A stretch of 64,000 nt of DNA, from assembly GCA_021014325.1 (NCBI GenBank), contig CM037457.1:6864721-6928720 (forward strand). The letters run 5' to 3'. How positions within the stretch are numbered: the stretch's first letter is position 1; every line of letters starts with the position of its first letter. A model generated the notes under the pieces. That model ran no database searches, had not been told where the DNA came from, and saw only the letters and a program-made list of their open reading frames with translations. This stretch comes from Plazaster borealis (taxonomy: Eukaryota; Echinodermata; Asteroidea; Forcipulatida; Labidiasteridae). Below, piece after piece: positions 21,250 through 33,599 of the stretch. The translations under genes were made by a program, and so were the position numbers.

Positions 21250-23590
21250 TTATTTCACAATGACTAGAATAAGTACTGTCGTCTAGTTAGACAATTTTCT
21301 TCCTACAATTATCCTACGTCAGAAAATGTATTTCTTTTCTATATTATTTACCTCATGCTAATTAAATAAACAGGCAAACAAATAAATTGCATCATAAATG
21401 AACATGATAGTTTGGTTTACAAGTTGGTTTCGCTTGTGCAAAACACCTGCATAATGAGAGACGCCAATTTTGTTTTCTCTCTCTCTGCGTGTTACTATTA
21501 ATGTGACACTAAAAGGTCAACAAATTTAACAACGTCTCCAAAGACGAATTCAATTATATATTCTTAGATGTCTTCACAAAATATCTTCCCGAACATCTGG
21601 CGCGCAAATCGGCCTTGTGCATTCGCACTGATTAACGGATTATATAACCCACTCGTTTAGACATTAATCCAAGTGGCTTTACTCTGGACAACTATGATAT
21701 GCATTACATACATCATTAGCAGTGTCCAGGTTTGAACACCAAAAACCTCGTTTAGATAATCTGGGGGGGGGGGTTGTAAAATCTAATCTCAATGCAAATG
21801 TAAGGCATGTTGGTTCCGCGCAAAAAAGGCGACTCATTACCAAAAGAGGGTGGACGAAAGGAAATATTCATCAACTTCCAATCTAGTACATATTTGTTAT
21901 AATGTAAGCCGTCTGGACAATGAGTGGCCAAAAGTGTGAGGATGACCATTTTGGAACATTTTGTGGGGTCCTCATCATTGCAAAGGAACGGTCGTCTATG
22001 GTATACTCTGTATTTCTTTTCTTTTTTTCTGATCAGCAATATTATGTTTTCCGTGTGTTAAAATTTATACGTTAACGTTCAATTGTTTTCATTTGTTTTT
22101 CATTAAATGTTTGTATTAATCCATGTTAAAGGGGATCTCTACTCGACAAGCTCCGCTTTTTGGGGATCCCCTTCCACCATCTCTAATTAGAAAATAATGC
22201 GTCCAAAGTGTATAAATATATTTTGTAAAACAAGTTGAACTTTATAATACCCAAAACTACATGTATGTATTTATGCCTTGTCACATAATGAAATGAGATG
22301 TGGTAAAAATAATAAAGAATGAATGAATGAATGAAATGAATGAATGACGATTGTACCATTCTTATTTTATCTGCTTATTTTATCTGCTATCTTGTTCTCG
22401 GCCCTGGGTAACCATTCAGGGTGGTGACAAACTTGTGTGAATGGCAGGTGGTGTAAATGCAGATTGCTAAGTCTTGTAGCTTGGGCTAAGCGACTCCCGC
22501 AACTTAATAATGTGTGGGACGTTTGCGTTGTCTGTTAACCATTTCACTTCATGATTCGCCAGATACGATTTGGATTCGTTGAGAACATTTTGTACATGCG
22601 GCTAGTTTGCGCCATGTTGAGCTGTCGAGTTTTTCGACTGCGTCCAAATACCGTGGAACTGCATGCTTGCGAAGCCGTGAATGTAAAGCGCCGTAACCTG
22701 TAGCGCTGGCATCTGAGGAAGTTTGTATAGTACAAATTTGAATGGGAAGCCATTTAGTGAGTGATGTTTTGGTTCCAAAATTCAAGTTCGGCAGTGACGC
22801 CACTAAAACAAAATTCATTTGCAGTGCCATTTAAGCTGGATGTTCAGACGCTTTCCTCTCATATTTTCCTCTTGTTTCTTTCTTTTTCTTGCTTCTCTGT
22901 GTAAGGGTGTGCTTTTTTTCTTCTAAAAACAAAAGACATAAATGTTATACGCTCGGCATTTACGCCCAAATAGCAGTAAGTCTGCCTGCACTTAACGAAA
23001 ACAGCGTTATTTTCAACGCCACAGTTGCATTTTCTTATGCCATTTTACCCAACATCGTGATTGGTTCACACGTAACTGCATAATTTGCACGTTTTGAATT
23101 ACAACTGGTAAACGGTTGGTCTGTACGCAGACCCTACCAAGGCACCATTGCATTGGATTACAGTGATTACGTACATGTATATTCGATTCTTGCAATGAAC
23201 AAGTATAGGCCGATCGAAAAATCTATGATTGATTACAGTGGTATTTTGACCATGAATGTTTGAAAACGAGTCCGAGTAAGTTTTTTTAAGTTGAGTAACG
23301 AGTACGTGACTTCAAGAAGGAGTAATTTGCGGTAACTTTATACAAATTAGTTTAAGTTTAGAATCTGACTATTTATTTCCTTGATCATGTCAAATTGTAC
23401 CTATTTAGCTGGACGAATAAATCGACAACAATGCTAAACTTGTTGTCGAATTGTGTAAAATAAGGGCAGGCCTATTTTTAAATGCGATCAATACTAACAA
23501 TGGTTCATCCCAAAATCAAGAAACATAAATAAATGCACATATTGTTTGAAATTCCAGATTTAGGCAAAATAAAAGAGAAATTTAAAGCTT
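21250..23590. other. Intergenic, no gene seen
   Basis: AT-rich. It includes an ATGAATGA-type simple repeat at about 22316-22346 and a G run at 21763. The minus frames at 22544-22830 overlap one another and show no domain. Confidence 0.35.
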
Positions 23591-23591
23591 C

Positions 23592-24239
23592 ACTCTAAAA
23601 ACTCCCGGGTCAGAATTGACCCAGTTCCGGGTCCCTTTGGACCTGACCCATTTCTGTGTGACCCGGAATCTGTGTCAAAATGACCCATGGGTCAAAGTGA
23701 CGCAGAATCCGAGATAAAAAAAATCCAATCTTTTAACCACTTTTCGGGTCAGCCTGACCCGGAAATGGGTCAGGCCCCCTACGACCTGGATTCAGGGTCA
23801 ATTCTGACCTGGATTATGGGTCAATTCTGACCCGGATTATGGGTCAATTCTGGCCCGGATTTTGGGTCAATTCTGGCCCGGATTATGGGTCAATTCTGGC
23901 CCGGATTATGGGTCAATTCTGGCCCGGATTATGGGTCAATTCTGGCCCGGATTATGGGTCAATTCTGACCCGGATTCTGGGTCAATTCTGGCCCGGATTA
24001 TGGGTCAATTCTGACTTTGATTATGGGTCAATTCTGACCCGGATTCTGGGTCAATTCTGGCCCGGATTCTGGGTCAATTCTGACCCGGATTATGGGTCAA
24101 TTCTGACCCGGATTATGGGTCAATTCTGGCCCGGATTATGGGTCGATTCTGGCCCGGATTATGGTTCAATTCTGGCCCGGATTATGGGTCAATTCTGACC
24201 CGGATTATGGGTCAAATCTGACCCGGAAGTTTTGAGAGT
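23592..24239. mobile_element. TGACCCGG foldback element carrying a 23-bp minisatellite
   Basis: The ends are inverted: ACTCTAAAAACTCCCGGGTC on the left, and GACCCGGAAGTTTTGAGAGT on the right. The middle (about 23796-24225) is a tandem array of GGGTCAATTCTGGCCCGGAT plus TAT or TCT, unit 23 bp, roughly 18 units, with GGCCCGG/GACCCGG variants. A fragment of the same family sits at 49484-49558. Because three 23-bp units make 69 bp, the array stays open in one frame (23839-24198), but that frame is an artefact of the repeat. Confidence 0.88.
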
Positions 24240-25495
24240 CTATCACAACATCAGATGGGATATGGTACGGTAAATAATTATAAGTAAATATTTCATGCGT
24301 TTATTCGTAAAAAATATTGTAATCTTGTTTGTTCTACAATAGGCCTACATAACATAGTTATACCTTGCACAAATTTCAACGAAAGCACAATGGTGTTATT
24401 GTTGACGTTAGGGTGAATATTTTGACTGGCTTTGACTGGTGGAATTGAGCCATTTTTCCTGTGAAATAGTTCCCTCTGAAATGAAGTTATATTCAAGAAA
24501 ACTGTATCTGAAAACCTAAAAAAAAACCGCAAAAGCTTCGGTTGTTAAAACCAAGGACAATGTGTTTACATGTTGAAAATTGTGCATGGTTTTTCACTTT
24601 TTTCTCCTAACTCACACAACGGATTATGCCCAAATTTTCACAGGTTTGTCATTTTATGTATTTGGTTGACCACACAAAGCATGAACACTGTCTGCAACTA
24701 TTTTGTGTCAGCTTTATCAATCCTGTATAATACATGTAGTTATCGGTCTGCGACAACAACAGTAAGCCAAGGCTAATGCAATTTTCGATGCACGTGGACA
24801 CTAATTTCCATAATGGAAAAAATCAAAGCTCCAAATCGTAACAAGCATCCCACAGAGATAAACTATTCTAATATACCAAAACGCGATGTCAAACTTAGAA
24901 AATACATTGACATTATTATTTTGCTCTTCCAATGCTAAAAACCTCTAATGTCCACTGAAAGTGACATACTCTACAGGTGGCAACAATCATTGTGAACCCA
25001 TCAGAACGATCTAGCGGCCGCCATTTTTTTATTCGGCCGCCACATAGCTATCTTGTACATGGAGTTGGCTAATTCACCAAAACGTCAAAGACTGAAAAAG
25101 CACTGGCACTTACGGGCTTCCGTATAATCTGAGGATCACAGGTAGTTGACAATTAATAATGGGAACGTGAACTGAAAACCAAATTCTTATGTGGACGTTC
25201 ATTCATCAGTATTGACCTCAGTTTTAGTTCATTGTGTTCTTCAACGTTGCTATTCACCTATTACAAACAGACATAAAATGATAATTTTGGCAATGTCGCA
25301 CATAGCCCATGGTTAGATTACAATAAAGACAGAGCGCCGGAAGATGGGGGAACTCCGGCTGAAATGTGAAATGTGCACTGGACGCCATTTTAGCAAGCAA
25401 GTAGAGTTTTTAGTTATCCATCTTGCGTCTTCGGCGTTCTCCAATCGTTGGTTTAAAATAACAAGAGGACCTTTTGAGACTAAGGTACTCTCTCG
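24240..25495. other. Probable 3' side of the FAM181 gene, no further gene
   Basis: The stretch next to the FAM181 stop is the expected 3' UTR. No other exon-like frame was seen. A GCGGCCGCCATTTTTT phrase occurs near 25014. Confidence 0.35.
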
Positions 25496-26740
25496 TTACA
25501 CAATTCCCATGAATGCCTGCGGGAAGGTAGGGAGGCGGTCTTCTTTCATAGTACTGATACCAGACCAGGTGCCACACCCATCCTTCAGATGATAAATGTT
25601 CTGCTTCATCTGGTTCAGCATCTCACAGTAGCTCGTGTCTTGAGGAAGGGGGCAGGACATTCTGGGAAAGGAGCTTGGAGCTTGCGTGGATGTAGGGCGA
25701 TTTTGAGGCAGATGCCAGTCGATGTTTTCGTTTTGCGAGGGGGTCGGCCAGGTGTATACTTCCTCATGAGGCTGATTGAAGTTGTGGCTCTTAAAGTCGG
25801 TGTTGAAATTCTGCAATATGGTGTTCGGTTCCACGAAACTGTTTCTGTTCGGGATAGGGATGCTTGGGCTTGGGCTCTGTTGCAAAGAGGTATGTGCCTG
25901 ATGAACAATGTTTTGTTGAGCCATGTTATTCGCTTGCACTGTATTCATACCGACTGCATGGTTGTGTACAGCCGCAAGACTACCGGGTTCATACTCCTTG
26001 ATGGGGTCTTCTTCTTCCCATGTCTTAGACATCTCTTTGAATAATGGATTCAAGATCTCATCCAAATCAGTGGTTGAGCACAACCAGTCGATGGTATCGT
26101 ACAAGGCCAGTTGATCCTCTACACCTTCAAAATCATCATCTGATGAAGTTACACCGCTGGATACCTCCTGGTCCACACTAAATGGAGAGAGCTCCTGGCT
26201 TGATGAAAGGGAAGGTTCTTTGAAGAAGGAAACAGGAAGCTTACGCCGTCGCAAAGGGACGTCACCAACCTCTTGCATTTCTTGTATGTTGTTCTGGACG
26301 ACAAAGTCAGGTGCCTGTCCATTTCGAGGCTTCATTTGGTTCATGTCGAACATGGCAGCTAGTGACTTATACTGGGAAAGACTCAGATGGGACTTGTTGT
26401 CTTTACTGCGGTTCACGTGCTTAGTTTTTGGATGAGCGGTTCCTGGTTTAGGTGTGGCTTTGGTTGATGTGATCTCTACAATCTCTTCCTCGTTGGTCGG
26501 TTGACGGTGCTGAGACTGTGTACGTTTCTTAATTTGTTTCTGTAAGTATTTGCGATGATTGACTTTTCGTCTGGATCTGACGGGCCTGTCCAAGGCATGT
26601 TTGATGTTATTCGAAGCCAAGTCAACAAAATGAATGAGATTGTTGCTGGGCGTTACGTCTACTCTTGACGAGGAGGAGACTGGCATGTCATACATGTAAC
26701 CGTTGCAGAACGGTGTAACGCCACTTGTATTATAAGCCAT
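25496..26740 (-). CDS. FAM181: FAM181 homologue, TEAD-interacting protein candidate
   Basis: A single-exon 414-aa protein. I start at ATG 26740 (CAATGG context, protein MAYNTSGV); the open frame runs 53 codons further upstream, but that part reads like 5' UTR. Residues about 38-75 contain [14 protein letters not shown] then [16 protein letters not shown], the diagnostic FAM181 block. Residues 168-176, LPVSFFKEP, match the omega-loop motif through which FAM181A/B, YAP and TAZ bind TEAD transcription factors (established for vertebrates). An acidic Ser-rich stretch (about 198-210) and a [16 protein letters not shown] segment (about 215-234) follow and could be activating. The C-terminal half is Gln/Asn/Pro-rich and likely disordered. 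Vertebrate FAM181A and FAM181B are similar in size; a single invertebrate gene is expected. Probably nuclear. Confidence 0.88.
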   Translation of the reverse strand: MAYNTSGVTPFCNGYMYDMPVSSSSRVDVTPSNNLIHFVDLASNNIKHALDRPVRSRRKVNHRKYLQKQIKKRTQSQHRQPTNEEEIVEITSTKATPKPGTAHPKTKHVNRSKDNKSHLSLSQYKSLAAMFDMNQMKPRNGQAPDFVVQNNIQEMQEVGDVPLRRRKLPVSFFKEPSLSSSQELSPFSVDQEVSSGVTSSDDDFEGVEDQLALYDTIDWLCSTTDLDEILNPLFKEMSKTWEEEDPIKEYEPGSLAAVHNHAVGMNTVQANNMAQQNIVHQAHTSLQQSPSPSIPIPNRNSFVEPNTILQNFNTDFKSHNFNQPHEEVYTWPTPSQNENIDWHLPQNRPTSTQAPSSFPRMSCPLPQDTSYCEMLNQMKQNIYHLKDGCGTWSGISTMKEDRLPTFPQAFMGIV

Positions 26741-27862
26741 TGCTTGATCGCTGGAAAACAGCACAGACACGGACTGGTCGATCACTAATGACAACTGAAA
26801 AGCACATTCAATGGAGTTTTGTTGAGGAATCAGTTTAGCATGTGAGGGAATAATTTGGTGTGTACCTCGTTCCGAACTGCACCCGTCAAACTTAATCACT
26901 GCGACCTATGTCTACCTGCGCTACACGTACACACGCACTAAAGTTTTCTGTCATTGCGGTTCCTTTGAAATACGGTGAAGAGCACTACAAAAAAGGCCCT
27001 CAGTGTCCGTCCTTGTGCTTTCTCTCTCTCTATCTCTTCGCTGTTCCCAAGAGTTGGTTCTGTTGTTAGTAGTGGAAATGGCCTTGGATTGGTCGTGGAA
27101 TATCCCGCGTTCAAGCGTCTGTCCACAGCATTCTGCTATGCACCAACCAAAAACTATATTCTCAATCGGATTGGGCGGGGGTGTCTCGCGTCTATCTCAC
27201 GCCAGCCCAGACCTCGATTCGGCAAATCGGTTTGTATTAAAATATTTGCATAGCGAACTTGAACTGCAAAATCAAACACTCGAGAGGTGTGATATGATAT
27301 CTAGCCAGCCGTGTATTTAGTCATGTTGCCTAGGTTCCCGCACACACTGCTCACCACTCGAGTGTAGGTGACTGACATATCGCGTGAAAATGTTTGCTTG
27401 GTTGAACCTTGGATGGGTTTAATTCGTGATCGTGTGCACTCGGAAGACAAAGGTAAGGACGAGATTTAAGAAACTTGAAGAGCGGTTCGTGATTCGCGGG
27501 TTACTTACCGCATTTTCCCAAAGCGTCATATATCCTGCAAAAATCCAGCTCGGTATAAACTATGCGTAGCGTATAAAACGTTGCTCTTTAACGTTTTGAA
27601 ATTGATAATTTTGTCAAATTGGTTTCAAATGAAAAACAATCTCCGGGTGATATAGATGCATAGTATGTAACAAAGCAAATTAAACGTCAATTCAGCTTCC
27701 TTTAACACTTAACATTCTCGCAGGGATTTTAGCCTTTACTGTTCATAGAAATCAAACTTTGACTTCATATAAATCGGACGTTGTGGCACTGTTTATGTTG
27801 GTACACACACAGTGGGTCGTTTCCCTTGTAATTGAGGGGCCATAGCAAGGATGGGACTTATG
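26741..27862. other. FAM181 upstream region, no gene seen
   Basis: This is the 5' flank of FAM181 (minus strand). It contains a CT-rich stretch near 27018-27040 and no clear TATA box. Overlapping frames at 26975-27320 on the plus strand have no domain signal. Confidence 0.4.
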
Positions 27863-28088
27863 CACTGCAAAAACGGGAGTGTTAAAATTGACACCATGGG
27901 TGTTGTCACGTAAACATACCAAAAAAAGAATCACAATTTACACCATAGGGCGTTAAATAACACTAGTTTCTGCCAAAACAATTACATTGGTGTTATTTTA
28001 ACACCCCTTAGATGTTAATTTTGATTCTCTCTTCGGTATCTATGACAAAACCCATGGTGTTAATTTTAACACCCCAGTTTTTGCAGTG
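27863..28088. mobile_element. 226-bp foldback MITE with CACTGCAAAAA termini
   Basis: It starts CACTGCAAAAACGGGAGTGT and ends CACCCCAGTTTTTGCAGTG. Inside, TTAAAATTGACACCATGGGT pairs with CCCATGGTGTTAATTTTAAC. It is a compact hairpin element with no coding capacity. A target duplication is not clear. Confidence 0.88.
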
Positions 28089-28754
28089 TGGAGTCAGTTG
28101 CAGGGGGAGGGGGCGGGGTTGGCTGTAGGCGGCTACTAATCCAGTTAACCATCATAATAAGATAGTGAAGTTTCTGTAAACCTTGGGTTAATTTTGGTAT
28201 AGGTAGGTGGGGTGCCCGGGAGCTTGCGCCCATTTTGCAACCCCTGGATCTGACACAGCAAAATGATATCAGTCCTGACAATAATTGATCCATAATCTCC
28301 CTACTCAGTTACTTCTCAAACAGAACTCCCACAATTAATAACTGCTAAACTCGGAATGGTCAGTGTGTCGTGAAAATTACTACCAAGTCTGACTTGCGTG
28401 CACACAGAATCATGGTGGGAGCAACTCAATGACTGATGGTTGTACCCACCGTGGAAAAACTGCCTTTGTCCCCCTTGGCTTTTTATCAAATAATATTATT
28501 TATTTTGTCTCATTGTTAGTATCATTGCAGGGCATTTTGCTTGATGGTAGACGTGTATTAGAAAAATAACACAACATTCCAGAAGTTAATAGTATGACAA
28601 AATGTTTGAATTAACAATAAGTATATGTGATGATTTTAATGCTATACGGTATCCTTCTAGTAATGGTAACAATTAAGGGAGCATTAAAAGTGACTACAGC
28701 ACTGTGACCTGAGAATAGAATACATGTGTAGAGAATGTTGAACTAATGTCAGGT

Positions 28755-29545
28755 TTAGATGTAGGAGGAAAACCCGAAATAGGGGAAAACCCACGCAATC
28801 ACGCAGGGACATAAAATCCAATCCACATGATAGGCCCCAGTGTGGGATTCCAGCCGGGGTCACAGAGGTGATGCAAGGCTCCGGTGCAGGATTCCAGCCG
28901 GGGTTACAGAGGTGATGCAAGGCTCCGGTGCGGGATTCCAGCCGGGGTCACAGAGGTGATGCAAGGCCCCAGTGCAGGATTCCAGCCGGGGTTACAGAGG
29001 TGATGCAAGGCTCTGGTGCGGGATTCCAGCCGGGGTCACAGAGGTGATGCAAGGCCCCAGTGCAGGATTCCAGCCAAGGTTACAGAGGTGATGCAAGGCC
29101 CCAGTGCAGGATTCCAGCCAAGGTTACAGAGGTGATGCAAGGCTCTGGTGCAGGATTCCAGCCGGGGTCACAGAGGTGATGCAAGGCCCCAGTGCAGGAT
29201 TCCAGCCAAGGTCACAGAGGTGATGCAAGGCTCTGGTGCGGGATTCCAGCCGGGGTCACAGAGGTGATGCAAGGCCCCAGTGCAGGATTCCAGCCGGGGT
29301 TACATAGGTGATGCAAGGCTCTGGTGCAGGATTCCAGCAGGGGTCACAGAGGTGATGCAAGTCCCCAGTGCAGGATTCCAGCCCGGGTCACAGAGGTGAT
29401 GCAAGGCTCCGGTGCAGAGTTCCAGCCAGGGTCACAGAGGTGATGCAAGGCTCTGGTGCGGGATTCGAGTCAGGGTCACAGAGTTGATGCAAGGCTCCGG
29501 CACGGGATTCCAGCCGGGGTCACAGAGGTAATACAAGGTCCGCAG
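28755..29545. repeat. 44-bp SINE-derived minisatellite, block 1
   Basis: The unit is GGGATTCCAGCCGGGGTCAC plus AGAGGTGATGCAAGGCTCCGGTGC (44 bp), with CAGTGCAGG and CCAAGGT variants. The array is preceded at 28763-28850 by GGAAAACCCGAAATAGGGG and CACGCAATCACGCAGGGAC. On the minus strand this whole arrangement reads like the 3' part of the tRNA-derived SINE seen at 62107-62260. Frames run open across it on both strands but drift, because 44 is not a multiple of 3. Confidence 0.93.
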
Positions 29546-29552
29546 GAAAGGA

Positions 29553-30560
29553 AAACCCGAGGAGGAAAACCCAAAATAGGGGAAAACCCACGCAATCACG
29601 CAGGGACATAAAATCCAATCCACATGATAGGCCCCAGTGTGGGATTCCAGCCGGGGTCACAGAGGTGATGCAAGGCTCCGGTGCGGGATTCCAGCCAAGG
29701 TTACAGAGGTGATGCAAGGCTCTGGTGCGGGATTCCAGCCGGGGTCACAGAGGTGATGCAAGGCCCCAGTGCAGGATTCCAGCCGGGGTTACAGAGGTGA
29801 TGCAAGTCCCCAGTGCAGGATTCCAGCCCGGGTCACAGAGGTGATGCAAGGCTCCAGTGCGGGATTCCAGCTGGGGTCACAAAGGTGATGCAAGGCTCCG
29901 GTGCGGGATTCCAGCCGGGGTCACAGAGGTGATGCAAGGCTCCAGTGCGAGATTCGAGGGTCACAGAGGTGATGCAAGGCTCTGGTGCGGGATTCCAGCT
30001 GGGGTCACAATGGTGATGCAAGGCTCCGGTGCGGGATTCCAGCCGGGGTCACAGAGGTGATGCAAGGCTCCAGTGCGGGATTCCAGCCAAGGTCACAGAG
30101 GTGATGCAAGGCTCTGGTGTGGGATTCCAGTCGGGGTCACAGAGGTGATGCAAGGCTCCGGTGCGGGATTCCAGCCGGGGTCACAGAGGTGATGCAAGGC
30201 TCCGGTGCGGGATTCCAGCCGGGGTCACAGAGGTGATGCAAGGCTCCAGTGCGGGATTCCAGCCAAGGTCGCAGAGGTGATGCAAGGCTCCGGTGCGGGA
30301 TTCCACCAGGGTCACAGAGGTGATGCAAGGCTCCGGTGCGGGATTCCAGCCGGGGTCACAGAGGTGATGCAAGGCCCCAGTGCGGGATTCCAGCCAAGGT
30401 CACAGAGGTGATGCAAGGCTCTGGTGCAGAGTTCCAGCCAGGGTCACAGAGGTGATGCAAGGCTCTGGTGCGGGATTCGAGTCAGGGTCACAGAGTTGAT
30501 GCAAGGCTCCGGCACGGAATTCCAGCCGGGGTCACAGAGGTAATACAAGGTCCGCAGCGG
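29553..30560. repeat. 44-bp SINE-derived minisatellite, block 2 (duplicate of block 1 with its flank)
   Basis: The flank GGAAAACCCACGCAATCACG, the junction CACATGATAGGCCCCAGTGT and the terminal variant run (GATTCGAGTCAGGGTCACAG, then AGAGGTAATACAAGGTCCGC) are the same as in block 1. Array plus flank was therefore duplicated as one unit. Block 2 has about 21 units against about 16 in block 1. Confidence 0.92.
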
Positions 30561-31215
30561 CATTCCAACCGGGTTCTCTGTGGTCTTACCATTAATGGTG
30601 GCCCAATGTCACATTCATTGTAACTTTAGATGATGCCCTCACTGCTAATAGGTTGAATTTGTAAACGTGGGCGTGATCGGTTATGGAACAGTAGGTTGAA
30701 TGGTTTCCGACTCGCGCCCCAAGCCCGGACAAAGATATTGACAAAATAGGGAGACCCGCCATCTTTAGGGCTAGCTAGCTAAGTAAATCCGGAGATCGCA
30801 GGTTCAAATCCCGTTGTAGTTAATGGTATATATTTTATCAAAAAACTTGTCTTCCAAGTTTCTGAGAAAATATTCGATGGCGTCAGTCTTAACTATTGGG
30901 GAAATTAGGCAGTAACCGTTGTGATTAATTTGGTAAATAATAATTATAGAAATCCTCATCAGGAATGATAGAATTCAGTGAATTCAAACAGGCACGTCAC
31001 AGCCGGTGATGTTTTTACGGACAGAAACCCAGCTAATTTAAAATAGAAAATTAATATTTGAATTGTAATTTACTGCTTACGTATGAAGGCCGTCACTGTT
31101 TATTAGGTTATGTGTGTTTGATTGTCATTGGAATGTAAACCATGGTGATTATTCGAAATCATATTTTTGTCAAATTACTGCAAATATTTATTGACAGAAA
31201 CGACATCCTGGTGCT
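30561..31215. other. Intergenic, with a degenerate tRNA-like element at 30690-30830
   Basis: 30690-30830 repeats the flank GACAAAGATATTGACAAAAT, then GGGAGACC, and a decayed tRNA-like core (AGGGCTAGCTAGCT, then GGTTCAAATCCCG). The D-arm to anticodon part is deleted. The rest shows no gene. Confidence 0.55.
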
Positions 31216-31610
31216 TTAAAGGGATTGTATACGTTTGGTAATTGGAACCCACTGTTTGTTTCGACCCTGCATAGTTGTAGATATAAATACCATAACTAAC
31301 CTGTGAAAATTTCATTTCAAAAGGTGGTAGCGTTTTTGAGATATTGCCGAAAATCTGGAGCAGTTAAGTCCACGCAGGAAGAATAATCTGCAATTGGAAT
31401 ACACAATCTGAGAAACTTTACTGCAGTCACGCTTCTCAGATTCAAATATTTGAGGATGAAAAGTAATATCTTTTTCCATAACCGCAGTACTTCGAAGTGA
31501 AAAGTTTCTCATAATATGATATAAATCCAAAGCTGCTGTACTTCTTAACAAGTAAGTTTGTATTGCCATTCATTTTTAGAGTCATTACCAAACGTATACA
31601 GATCCCCTAA
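31216..31610. mobile_element. Short TIR element, body type A, reverse orientation
   Basis: It starts TTAAAGGGATTGTATACGTT and ends with AAACGTATACAGATCCCCTAA. The body is the reverse complement of the type A body at 3468-3823 and 59358-59730 (GGTAGCGTTTTTGAGATATT, then TTCGAAGTGAAAAGTTTCTC). No coding capacity; the frame at 31312-31569 belongs to it. Confidence 0.8.
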
Positions 31611-32516
31611 AGGCAAGAGACGTGATTGGTCGTGAATGACAAACTTAACTGACTTTTAAATTGAGAGTTTGTTTGGTAAAAACTCGACTATAAGTAGGCC
31701 TATACCGAATTTCCGAAGACATTTCCCTACGCATTAATTCCGTCAAACAATCAATTATCAATCAATCAATTATTAATTAACCATCAATCAATCAATCAAC
31801 CAATATTTACTACAATTACTCGCCAGCCACAACGTATCTTATTTCGATTTTGCCAAATCATCTGACGTCATCACCGCCCTCGATAATCATTGGTTGCTGT
31901 TTTGGGGAGTCGGATTCCCTGTATGTTGCAGTCTGCACGTCGTCACCTATAGAATAAAACGACTAGATTGGACGTGTGTATACAAACGCGCAGGCCAGAC
32001 TGGGGCGCATGGCATCTGTACGCGCACCACAAAAACGTATTCCTAGGGTCATGCCCGTCATAGATTGGTTTTGTCAATGTAATCAATAAAAATGCAATAA
32101 AAGTCACCTGTGAAAGTTGCAGCTGAATACAGTGTCTACTTGTTGAGAAAACAGCAAAAAACTGTCACGGTATTTGCTTCAAGAATGTCGCATCCATCCA
32201 CGGAAATTTCAATCTCCGGAAGTCGCCCGAATGCGATCTTTGGAGATTCCAATTTTTCGATATACTTTTAACGGGGGCTCTTCAGACGAAACAATTTCAC
32301 AGGATGCTTACTACCATTAACGTCTTTATAACAAGAATAGGCTTTTGAATAAACATTATACCATTGTCCAGGGTCAGTACCAAATAATTGCCCCCAAAAA
32401 TAAAATAAAATAACTACTCTTGAAAAAAAATTGCTTTTAAAAATAAAATAACGATGGCACTCTTTCGTAATTTTCGGCAATTTGACCGTCGTGTTGTATA
32501 TTCTATTCCGCGCGAA
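31611..32516. other. Intergenic, no gene seen
   Basis: Contains an ATCAATCA simple repeat at about 31748-31800 and otherwise AT-rich unique sequence. No exon-like frame. Confidence 0.35.
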
Positions 32517-33599
32517 ATATACTGTGCAAGTCTCGCGCATAATTTGAACTTCCGGGACCATTGTGGGCCCAACCATATGGAGATTTACGTGGGCAAGATT
32601 TTGTTTTGTCAATTATTTTAGTTTAGCGTGGTTTATGACCATGAAAAATATATGTTGTTGGGAATGTAATACTTACCGGTAGTGATAAAAAACAGGAAAG
32701 TGAAATCAATTCAACCATATAACGAAGAAAACCTGAGAATTAAACTTGACCTCAGCTTCTGGTTGCTGCAAAAAATTAAGAATTTTGTGCTCACCTCCGA
32801 TCACAAAACTTATGCAAACGCTTGTTTTTTATGGTGTTCTATAAAGGACACTTACACGGAGACTTTTTTTTTCAAGCGGCGACTTTTTATTTTTGGCGGC
32901 GCCTTTTTTTTTTCAAGCGGCGACTTTTTTTTTTTGGCGGCGCCTTTTTTCTTTCAAGCGGCGACTTTTTTTTTTTGGCGGCGCCTTTTTTTTTTTGGCG
33001 GCGACTTTTTTTTTTACGCGGCGACTTTTTTTTTTCAAGCGGCGACTTTTTTTTTTTGGCGGCGACTTTTTTTTTTACGCGGCGACTTTTTTTTTTTCTA
33101 AGCGGCGACTTTTTTGTTTTGGCGGCGACTTTTTTGTTTTGGCGGCGACTTTTTTTTCACGCGTCGCCTTCCGGTTTGTGATTGTGTTTGGGGGATTCCC
33201 CTACAAGTCAGTCACGCGCAAGCGCACGACTGATCTACTTCCGCATGACATGTTTAAAATATTCTGGCTATTTATTTGTTCCACAATGGGTTTGTCAGTG
33301 GTGTATAATGCTTCTATTTATGTTCTTACAGGCCCGTAACTAGGGGGCGGGGGCGGACGCCCCCCCCCCCCGCGAAAAATAAATAAAGAATAATAATAAT
33401 AATAATAATAATAATGGAAAAATGGACCAAATGGCTTGAATTGGGCCTTAATTTTCACAAAATTTCCACCCCCCCCCTGCGTCGCTGCGCGATGGGGGTC
33501 GTTAACGCCTCGATGTGCCTTTTCTTACATATTCGCCCCCCCCCCCATAAACTAAATTGATATTCGCCCCATATATATATGGCACCCCATATATATGGC

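Noticed and set aside
23839..24198. 119-aa repetitive open frame
   Set aside because: It is a by-product of the 23-bp tandem array (three units equal 69 bp, so the frame stays open); no start context or non-repeat part.
26741..26899. 53-residue N-terminal extension of the FAM181 homologue
   Set aside because: Composition is unlike the protein and the FAM181 family starts shortly before the conserved block; the internal ATG has the better context.
28684..30411. Open frames of 62-78 aa on both strands in the minisatellite
   Set aside because: They follow the 44-bp unit and exist in several frames at once; no gene signal.
28755..30560. CRISPR-like direct repeat array
   Set aside because: Units are contiguous without unique spacers, vary gradually, and the DNA is eukaryotic; this is a minisatellite.
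32682..33339. Phe/Arg/Leu-repeat open frames of 119-148 aa
   Set aside because: They translate the CGGCGAC/poly-T arm array in three frames; the same happens on the minus strand at 36053-36603.
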